From assembly GCF_030247185.1 (NCBI RefSeq), contig NC_080572.1:233617336-233681335 (forward strand): a stretch of 64,000 nt of DNA. The letters are read 5' to 3'. Of the stretch, positions 22,751-31,581 are shown piece after piece. The translations under genes were made by a program, and so were the position numbers. The DNA is from Malaya genurostris. Lineage: Eukaryota > Arthropoda > Insecta > Diptera > Culicidae. Numbering within the stretch: the first letter of the stretch is position 1; the number at the start of each line of letters is the position of its first letter. Below the pieces are notes generated by a model. It did not search any database. It worked only from the letters and a program-made list of their open reading frames with translations, and had not been told where the DNA came from.

Positions 22751-23899
22751 ATCAGGTGTACAACTTTGCTTCCACCGTTTTTTTTCCAAAATTAAAAGCT
22801 TTATTGCGAAAAAGTGCTTACAGATTCAAAGTATTGTCCATCGCTAGCGACAACTTTCTCCCATCTTTCCGGCAATTTTCGGATCCCGGTCGTCTTTTGA
22901 CGTTATCCATGAAGCAATCCATTTTCCAACTCTTCGAAGGATTGAAAATGTTGATCTGCCAGGCCGTGTGCCATCGAACGGAATAGGTGGAAGTCAGAAG
23001 GGGCGACATCTGGAGAATACGTCGTGTGGAGCAAGATTTCCCATTTCAGCGTTTCCAGGTATTTTTGACCACTTTTGCGACGTGAGGCCGAACATTGTCG
23101 TGTTGGAGGATGACTTTGTCATGTCGCTCTTGATATTGTGGCCGCTGTTCTTTTAGCGGGCGACTAAGGCGCATCAGTTGCGTTCGGTAGCAATCTCCTG
23201 TAATGGTTTCACCCGGTTTTAAAAGCTCGTAGTAAATCACACCAAGCTGATCCCACCAAATATAAATCATAACCTTGGCGCCGTGAATATTCGGTTTTGC
23301 CTTTGACGATGTAGCATGCCCAGGCTTTCCGCATGATTTTCTGCGTTATCCACTTTTCATCACCGGTTACGATTCGATGTAAAAGCCCCTTACGATTTTG
23401 TCTTTGAAGCAGTTGCTCACATACAAATAGACGGCGCTCGATGTCCCTTGGTTTCCACGCGTACGGCACCCAGTTTCTTTCTTTCTGAATACTCCCAACG
23501 ATTCGGCAAGCTCTTCTAGGGTTTAGCACGAATCTTCATCAAGCAATGCTTGTAGTTGTTCATCTTTGAAGGTTTTTTCTCTTCCACCACCATGTTTGTC
23601 TTCAACATCGAAATCACCATTTTTAAAACGTTAAAACCACTCCCGACGCGTTCTTTTACTTAGAGCAGCACCATCGTAACTTTCTGAGAGCATTTGATGC
23701 GATTCAGCTGTAACAGAAAAGTAAAACTTCCCGCAAATGGCGAGAATTGGGCACATAAACAGACATTTTCGAGCGGGAGTAATACGAAAACAAGAACAAC
23801 TGTCACTGAAACGGCGATAACTTTAAAGGCATTATCATCATGTATTTTGACCAGCCTCAGCCGGTACATCCACCTATCGGAAGCAAAGTTGTACACCGA
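22751..23899 (-). mobile_element. mariner (DD34D) element with both ends
   Basis: An element of about 1.15 kb. The left end, 'tcaggtgtacaactttgctt' from 22752, and the right end (complement read from 23899 down to 23879) are inverted repeats of about 23 bp differing by one inserted base. TA dinucleotides flank the ends (near 22750 and 23900). The size and the minus-strand transposase inside fit a full-length mariner. The gene carries frameshifts, so this copy is dead. Confidence 0.8.
22820..23700 (-). pseudogene. broken mariner transposase
   Basis: Read on the minus strand. The N-terminal part near 23650-23540 shows NGDFDVED-like and KPSKMNNY-like words in shifting frames. The 23529-23209 frame contains VTGDEKWI with the first catalytic D. 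The 23270-23046 frame reads WWDQLGVIYYELLKPGETIT and HDNVRPHVA with the second D. A further shift gives YSPDVAPSDF (about 23010-22980) with the third D, and the C-terminal CRKDGRKLSLAMDN-like text ends near 22820. All three D residues of a DD34D triad are visible, but at least three frame changes separate them. The helix-turn-helix end is truncated or too decayed to define. Confidence 0.8.
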
Positions 23900-25690
23900 T
23901 ATTAATATAATGAAAAAATAAATGTGCGAAGCGTGAGACTCAAATATTCGTATGCAAGAAGAGACAATCATAGTAACACTACACTTATGTTTTTTTTATT
24001 TCATCCGTGGATCTGTGGATGAGCTCATAAATTCAGAATGACTTCGTTCATGAAAATTCTCTCGAACGAATTTCGCACAGCGAAAAGTGCACGAAGCACA
24101 TCAAATTATTTTGGATTTTCACTAAACTGATGACTTTTACCTACGATTTGCAAAGAAGTAATCTTAATAGCCCTTTAGATAACATTTAGAGCCATGAGAA
24201 CGGCTGATTTGGTATAATGTTGTCCACTTTTCGTTTTTCGTTTTCTTTATCTCCAATGCAAACGACCAGCATCTCTGTTGTATGATGCAATCGCTCTTGT
24301 TTGAGTTGAAAATAGCTTTACGTACAAATCGCAACACATCCACTCGCAGTGCCAAATGATTCGAAATTGGTTTATTTCGTCTTCTAGCCTTGACGTCCGG
24401 AAGGCAAATGAGAACTAAGATGAGCGTATGAGGTTTTTAATCACGCAGAAAGTGCGCTTTCCGATGACGCTGTTTGAATTCGTCTTCTCGCCCCGACGTC
24501 TGCTTCCGTCCAACGCACAAGAAGAAATGATCGATTTTCGACCACGGTTCCCCTTTTATAACGTTCAGTTGAAGATATGTGCCTGACTACTTCAAAATCG
24601 TCGTCCTTGCGTGAAGAACCCAAGCGAAAGTAAAGAGTTTTTCGCGTTGTTTTCAAATTTTGAGAAAACTTAATTTTTGAATTGTTTGTGGTTATCTCCA
24701 ACTGTTCAAAATATTATCCTGAATTCCTGATCATATTTTTGATGAAATAGTGATAGAACTATGTTGCTGCCATTAATACAAGTCGAGATATTGACGATTA
24801 AGTTCTGCCCGTTCTTCCATATGGCTAATTTTGAAAAGACGCCCCATAGTAAAGTAAGTCGTATTCACGACAAAACTGCAAAAGAACTTCTCCCATCGGG
24901 GAAAATTGTTCTGCCAATTGAACTATTGTAGGTGTGATGAAACACAACTCAAAAGACAAGGTGATTGTACAGAACTCCGCATATGTTTAGAATTTATACT
25001 AGAGCTAGCTGTGACTAGAGCTGTTCTAGCCCTGTCTCTGGGGTAATTTAATTGCAAATTTTTATGTTTGTTATTTCATATATCTATTATTTTCTAGTCA
25101 TTTGTTACATTGTTGTAAAAAATTAATTATGGTGCATGCTCCAATAGTTATCTCATCTGTAAAGACGTTACCTCAAAAACCTGATTTTGCCACTAAAGCA
25201 CTATGATTATTTCATTATTATTGTATAATTCACCTTGCTACACATTTGGAATTGATTTACATTTCTTGGAAATCGAATTTATATTCAAAAAACAGCTAGA
25301 AATACTAATTTCATCTCAATGGATTTTTATCCACCATATCGTTGTTCTAATATTTATCCTATTAATTAGCAATAGCGATAGCAATCAAAACAAAATATTG
25401 TACTTTTACACTATCAGGTTTAAAATGTCAAACTGGAACCAATTCGACTTTTAAAAATCATTGGCTCGTTTACGATTTCTTTCGTTTTACATTTAAAATT
25501 TCACTAAAAAGTGAATCTGGATTGACCCTTTTAAAAATATGAAAATATCAGATGCACAGCCCTAGTGATCATGTTTTGAGACGGAGCAATCAGTAAATAT
25601 TCAGAAATATGACGAACTGTAAAATTCGGGACGAAAATGTTCCCTAAATTACAAAATGAAATTATTTTTAAACGAAAATCGCTGAGAGGC
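23900..25690. other. gene-free region; possible promoter-like patch
   Basis: No gene is supported. On the minus strand a 'gttataaaaggggaacc' TATA-like string (about 24564-24548) lies in a locally G/C-rich, single-copy-looking patch (24360-24640), but no open frame with a recognisable product follows. The minus frame 24441-24701 (86 codons) overlaps it and is not recognised. Confidence 0.25.
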
Positions 25691-25694
25691 GTTT

Positions 25695-25862
25695 AGGCTA
25701 GGCTCGGTTCAGCCATCTTCGCAAAAATTAAGCGGTAAACAAATCGTTGAAAGGTTTTCCTGACATTTTCCGATCTCGGTGAGCCGAGTCGAATAGTATC
25801 TAACACTATAGGTCTCCGACGCTCCGTTCGAATGTTAGTTTTTCCTGTAGAAAAAGGTAGGT
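25695..25862 (+). repeat. repeat family U fragment
   Basis: Contains 'ggttcagccatct', 'gacattttccgatctcgg', 'gtctccgacgctccgttcg' and ends near 'tgtagaaaaaggtag', matching the right part of copy 1 at 3570-3700. Left part missing. Confidence 0.6.
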
Positions 25863-25884
25863 TTTAGTTTAAAAAAAAACTTTG

Positions 25885-26170
25885 CAACATAAGAGAAAAT
25901 TCAGTAGCTGCAAGATTCATATGGGTGGTCTATAATATAACTGAAACTGAAACAAACGTATCCCCAGCAAGCCGTTTTAGTTTTATTTATACGAACAGTT
26001 CTATTGTCAAATTTTGAACTGGAATACGCTGCCGTTCTATTTTTTTCTATATTTGAAACACAGATAAAACTCTGCTGGGGCTGCCAGTTTGTTTTGTTAT
26101 AATTTCTAAATTTAAATTTTAAAACTGACATAAATTATGCATCTAGAACTAGAACACTCCTGAACGTGCC
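25885..26170 (+). repeat. dispersed repeat R4, uninterrupted copy
   Basis: About 285 bp shared with 39583-40381. Common words are 'cagcaagccgttttag', 'ttctaaattt/ttctagattaaaat' and 'aattatgcatctagaact' followed by 'gaacactcctgaac'. At about 26020 this copy reads straight through 'ggaatacgctgccg' where the other copy has a 523-bp MITE. Non-coding, unclassified. Confidence 0.7.
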
Positions 26171-26329
26171 CTAATGGGCTGCAAAGTCCCGGGCCTAACA
26201 CAAAGATGGCGCTAGTTTTATTGCAGTCACCTTTTTTCAGTTAATACTATCCTTTAAAAGACGGCTGTTAAAATTTCATGATATTCTATTAATTAATTAT
26301 TGTGTTAAAAGAGACGCTACTTTTGTTAT

Positions 26330-27577
26330 TTTCAGAACAACGGATCAAAAACATGTTCGTGTTTTAATTTTACTTCTTGATGGGAAAAAATACCATGAAA
26401 GTGAAGCAATGGTTTGAAAAGTGTTATACACTCTCCTACTCAATGCTTGTGCGAAAAAATAGGTATAAAGCGAGAAGACTAGTGTTTGATGGACAGAGAA
26501 GATGTTTGGATGTAAGGTATCGGTCGGGTGACGGCCAGGATGTAGACCATGTTCGATGTACGTTCTACCATGTCTGACTGGCGTTTTAGAGTGTCTATAA
26601 CAAGATTCAGAGTGGCGAAATGGTAATGCGTATGCACGGAATGCATAAGAATGCAGGCTCGAGTCTTGTCTCTGAGCGTATCTTTGTCCAATAAATCATC
26701 TTTTCTGTTAGTTTCCAATATACGTTTCCGCTCAGTCATTGTAAAAACTGATCTAAAACGTTATTTTGCTGACTTCAAACGTAGTCGTAGAGACACCGAT
26801 GATGCAGAACGCAATGGACGTCCAAATGAGGCGGTAACACCAGAAAACATAAAAAATCCACAAAATCATTTTGAATTAACTAAAAGTGAAGTTGTGTGAG
26901 TTAGCTGACATCGTGACGATATCAAAAGAACGTGTTGGCTTTATATTGCAAGAGCATTTGACTATGAGAAAGCTCTGTTCAAAGTGGGTGTCGCGTCGTT
27001 TGCTCATCGTTGACCAAAAACGAGAACATGTTGATGATTCTGATTCTATTTGGACATGTTTAAACGTAATAAACCGGAATTATTAGTTCGATATGTGACA
27101 ATGGATGTAACATGATCTGAATGGATAGCAATTCGTAAACTTCGTTCAAAGTGCCTGAAAGCATAACAATAGGCTGGAAAGGTTATGGCCTCGGTATTTT
27201 GGGATGTGCGTGGTGTACTATTAATCGACTATCTTGAGAAAGGAAATACCATTAACTGTGAATATTGTATAGCGTTATTGGAGCGTTTGAAATGGTAAAG
27301 AAACGACCGCATATTATGGTAAAGAAAAACATTTTGGTTTCATCAAGACAACGCACCGTGTCACAAATCAATCAAAACAAAGGCAAAACTACATGAACTG
27401 AGCTCCACCATATCCACCATATTCGCAAGATTTGACTCCCGGCGACTGTTCGCAGACCTGAAAAAATGCTCACTTGTGAAAAATTTCATACAAATGAAGG
27501 TTATCACTGTAACTGAGGCCTTTTTTGAGACAAAAGATAAATCGTTATACAAAAGTGGTATTGAAATTTTAGAGTGA
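26330..27577 (+). pseudogene. mariner transposase relic, interrupted
   Basis: The N-terminal word MGKNTMKVKQWFEKCY (26380-26430) and then, after about 300 unrelated bases, YFADFKRSRRDTDDAERNGRP (from 26763) are adjacent parts of a mariner transposase. A helix-turn-helix region follows (LADIVTISKERVGFILQEHL, about 26893-26955). The first catalytic D is in RYVTMDVT (about 27090; usually MDETW). ASVFWDVRGVLLIDYLEKG and HQDNAPCHKSIKTKAKL (about 27340-27395, second D) follow. The C-terminal FADLKK and ETKDKSLYKSGIEILE end near 27575. Many stops and shifts occur. The gene stops abruptly against repeat family U; no TIRs were found. Confidence 0.75.
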
Positions 27578-28150
27578 CTTTCGGTTCCGGAGATATGATG
27601 GTATAAGTGACGTAGCCGACAAAATGCATTGTTTTTTTACCGCTCAAATTTCTCAGAGATGGCTAAGGTGATTTTTAACAAATTAAGGCTAGTTTTGAAG
27701 CTACTTTTTGTTCATTAAACAGATTTGAAATTCAAATGGATGTCACTTAAGGTTCCGGTGGTATGATGATATAAGTGACAAACTCATTACTGCTAGATTT
27801 TCTCGGATATTTCGGAGTTTCGGAATAGTTATGATTGGTTTCGGAGTTTCGGAGATATAATCGTACAAGTGACGATTATTTCTTTCTATCCGCATAATTA
27901 TTTCAGATTGTGACTAATGATTACGTTCAAATGTATTATTTCTGATACGTTTGTATTGAGAAATCACATAAACGCTGAAGCTTGCTTTTGTAATCTACCC
28001 AAATCAATCTGAATAAATTTGTGTCAAAAATGAGCTTAAAATAGTGTTTGAAATTGTCTTAATAAAAGGGCAATAAATATATATAACATATAACCTGTTT
28101 CGATGAAAGAGAAAGGCATTATCACACCACTAGGTGAATTAGGAAAAGGT
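27577..28150 (-). repeat. repeat family U, minus-oriented copy
   Basis: Contains 'ttccggagatatgatggtat', 'agtgacgtagccgacaaaa' and 'ctcagagatggct', the complements of the 168-bp unit, and ends at 28110-28150 with the complement of the left border word ('gaaaggcattatcacacc' then 'actaggtg'). The left side abuts the mariner relic. Confidence 0.65.
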
Positions 28151-29448
28151 TTTTCTTTTCATTAAAAGTAACCATATTGAAATGTACACGGGCAAAATTC
28201 CGATTCTAGAAATAAGCAAAACGAGTCATGATTTGGGGAAAATAATATATTTTCATGTTATGATAATACACCATGATTAAAATTTCTCGTTTTAAACGTA
28301 ACGCACTTGATGTTGTTGGGTATAACTTCAGGCGTGTTTCTGCTACGATGGTAATTTTTTTGCAATATAAATTCAGTGAAAAACACGACGAACCTCTTTT
28401 AAAATGAAAATATTCTGTTTTTGAAAAACGACGACACAAGAGAAAACGTGTTTACTTGCGTTCATTACTTCAGTTTTGATTTTGTGTTTCAGAATTTAAA
28501 CACTTAAACGAACTGCATGGAAAAACACGAGTGAATCAAACCTCTTAAAAAGAAACTCTATGTCGAATTTTTGCAAAAAAAATCGACTTGTTCATACATT
28601 GGTTCATCAATACAGCTTGTGTTGTTATATAAATTAATAAATTAAATAAATTAATCAAAGTGGTTGAACAAAATATTTTTCTGATTTTCGTTATATGATG
28701 TTCAACATTCACAATAGAATTAAACGCTAGCTCTCGGAATATTATTCTAGCAACAACGATCACATCAAATATGTAAGAATACATTCGAACAAAATGTAAC
28801 ATTGATGTTTGTCAAATGAAAACCGTAGCCGTGCTTAGTCTCTTATGATGTCAATTTTAGGTTCATTGTCTTTATTTTTATGTTATGTTTAATTCTCTAT
28901 CAGCCGGTGGGTAAAACAACAGGATTATTAAATAACATGCTTCAGGATCAAGTAAACATTTTCAGTAGGTCTTGCTTTTCAATGTCTGCTTTTTACTTTA
29001 TCATTAATCTATTAATCTATCACATTACTTGAGGCAGAGGGTTCAAAGTGATATCCGGGTAGAAAATTAGAGTTACGAGCTTTGAACGAAATGCATTCTT
29101 TAAATAACGTATTTTCGAACAATGAATAATTTTCATGGGAGAAGAGTGATTGCTCATGATTTCATGATAAGTCAAAATGATTGGTTTCATGATTTTCTAA
29201 TCATAACAGCAGTAACGGATTTCTTTCCGTGTATGAGCGGTCAAAAGGAAACATGATAATTTATCTTGGGACAAAAATGTTAAACATAGTTTATTTTTGC
29301 AAATCGATTCTAAATTTTTAAAATCGATTGTTTTCAGTGTAGGGCTTGATTTGGAATCTTTTTGGTAGTTCTATTCGAAAATTTCGAATAATTTTGGGGA
29401 AATTACCAGTACAACAAATTTTTTTCACAAATCATATAAAACTTGATG
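28151..29448. other. gene-free AT-rich region
   Basis: No gene or clear element was recognised. Short minus frames at 28206-28439 and 28545-28802 have no domain features. A 'taaattaataaattaaataaa' low-complexity patch lies near 28629. Confidence 0.4.
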
Positions 29449-29731
29449 GTTTTTGCCTTTCTCATATAGAAAGGTTATGCAATCACTTGAAAAACCGACT
29501 AGTAAAAATTGGTCTCATGGTCCCATACGGAATTCCCGAATTTCATACGGATCCGACTTCCGGTTCCGGAGTTATAGGGTAAAGTGTGTTCAATATTGTA
29601 CACCGTCACTTAAACTGGCGGAACAAAAACCATAAAAAAATTCTAAACTGAACTCAAAACCGTCAATCTTAGTGTCAAATGAAAGGTCTTATGGTCTTAC
29701 CAAAAATTACTGCATATTTTCGGGTACAACA

Positions 29732-29920
29732 TGTTGAACCACGTTGCCACGATCAACTCTAGAAGAGTAACGATAACAACATGCCATGGAAATTAATAGT
29801 GTCGTAGCAATATGTTAGTTATTAGTAACAAATAAAATTTTTCTCATTAGTTGTCTGAAGCTCGTTCAAGCCAGATGTATTTTCTTTCTGATCCGATATT
29901 CCTGACTGAGTATTCGAACA
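29732..29920 (+). repeat. 5' LTR of the copia element
   Basis: A 189-bp LTR starting 'tgttgaaccacg' and ending 'tcgaaca'. It contains 'aataaaatttttctcatt', a likely polyadenylation region. Nearly identical to 36857-37041. Confidence 0.9.
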
Positions 29921-29936
29921 GATTATGGGCCCAGTA
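29921..29936 (+). promoter_or_regulatory. copia primer-binding site (half-tRNA type)
   Basis: 'gattatgggcccagta' directly follows the 5' LTR. It is complementary to the anticodon-arm region of initiator tRNA-Met (ctgggcccataa), the internal cleavage primer known for Drosophila copia, rather than to a tRNA 3' end. Confidence 0.75.
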
Positions 29937-31002
29937 CCAGTACAGGAGGATCAAATATAGAAGATTGAAGATCTAATCGTTTTCTGAAAAACCGTAAAAG
30001 TCGTGAAGCTCAAGATGGAGTGAGGAAAAAATGTCGAAACTGAATAACTCAATAATTGGAGCATGGAAAAATGCGAAGTTAAACAAAAAATTAAAGAATA
30101 CGTACGATTTACAAAAACCCAATTCGGAAAGAAACCAAAAATTATTCGTTCGGACAGAGGTGGTGAGTACAGCAGTATAAGTTTGCACGAATTTTACAAA
30201 GAAGAAGGAATTAAACCTGAATATACCGCTGAATACTCTCCTCAGCAGAACGGAGTAGCTGAAAGAAAAAAATAGATCTTTGAACGAGATTGGACTGTGT
30301 ATGTTATTGGATGCTGGTCTACCCAGACGATTTTGGGCAGAAGCAATAAATACATCAACTTATTTGCAAAACAGATTACCTTCTACAGCTATTACGACAA
30401 CGCCGTTCGAGATATGGTTTGGCAAATAGTCTGACTTGAAACATTTGCGGATTTTTGGTTGTGAAGCGTTTGTTTGGACACCAGCTCAAAAACGTACAAA
30501 GTTTGATATAAAAGCGATAAAAATGACTTTTGTTGGCTACTCATCAGAGAACAAAGCGTACAGATTGCTTGATACGGAGACTGGAAATGTCGTTATCAGT
30601 CGTGATGTACGGTTCTTGGAACTTGAAGACGACAAATCATGTAGCGAAACAACTGAAGATGTGGAAATTGAGGCGGTAGCTGACTCAGAAGTAGCTGTTC
30701 AGTTGGAAGATCGATTAGTCACCGAACAGGGAGAAAATGACAATCATCAATCAGAAGTTGTGGATGACCACGAACATTTACCTGAGATTACGCGACGATC
30801 CAGTAGACCAAACTTCGGTATTCCACCACAGAGATTCGGTACCATTGGATTGGCCCTATCACACGTAGAGCCTAAAACTTTTTCCGAGGCTATCGAAAGT
30901 CCTGACCGTGATAAATGGAAGCTGGCAATGGAAGAAGAAATGGCTTCACATCGGGAGAACGGATCGTGGGAATTTACTAAGCTACCCCCGGACCGTAAAG
31001 CT

Positions 31003-31149
31003 CGCCCTTATTCTGAATAACGTCGTATCGACTTTACGACTGTATTTCATTTGTATTCCCAATAACGCTAGCAAAATCAAAGGTAGCTAGGATTCGACCG
31101 AACCATATTCGATCGAAAAACCAATACGTCGTTATTCAGAATAAGGGCG
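31003..31149. mobile_element. 147-bp foldback MITE with 3-bp TSD, copy 1
   Basis: Ends 'cgcccttattctgaataacg' and the complement at the right. It is flanked by direct 'gct' (31000-31002 and 31150-31152). Removing the element plus one gct restores the copia coding text K-A-I, apart from one extra base just after. The two halves are inverted over most of their length. A 3-bp duplication fits the m3bp MITE class described from mosquitoes, or PIF/Harbinger or CACTA relatives; the autonomous partner is not seen here. Confidence 0.88.
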
Positions 31150-31581
31150 GCTATCCGGATGTAAGTGGGTCTACAAATGAAAGGAGGACGAAACTGGGAA
31201 GATAGTGCGATTTAAAGCCAGATTAGTTGCTCAAGGTTTTTCCCAGAAGTATGGAAGTGACTATGATCAGGTTTTTGCTCCAGTAGTAATACAAGTAACC
31301 TTTCGGACAGTGCTAGTGTTGGCCAGTAGAAAACATATGTGTGTGAGACACAGGGATTTTTTTTTTTTTTTGCATAAATATCTGTTTATTAATCTTATTT
31401 TTGTGTATTACATCAACATTTTACAGTACAAGTGTTTTGACCCTTTGGCCTTTCATCTTTGTTGTTCATACGATTCGTTATTAATAATAGGTGTTTTAGT
31501 TACTCTTGTTTTACATACTAATGTTTAATCATAATATTTATTTTAATTATTTATAAAATGTCTACCTACCTATAACTATCC

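Noticed and set aside
24548..24564. TATA-like string on the minus strand as a histone or other core promoter
   Set aside because: No coding region follows within several hundred bases, and the initiator placement is not convincing.
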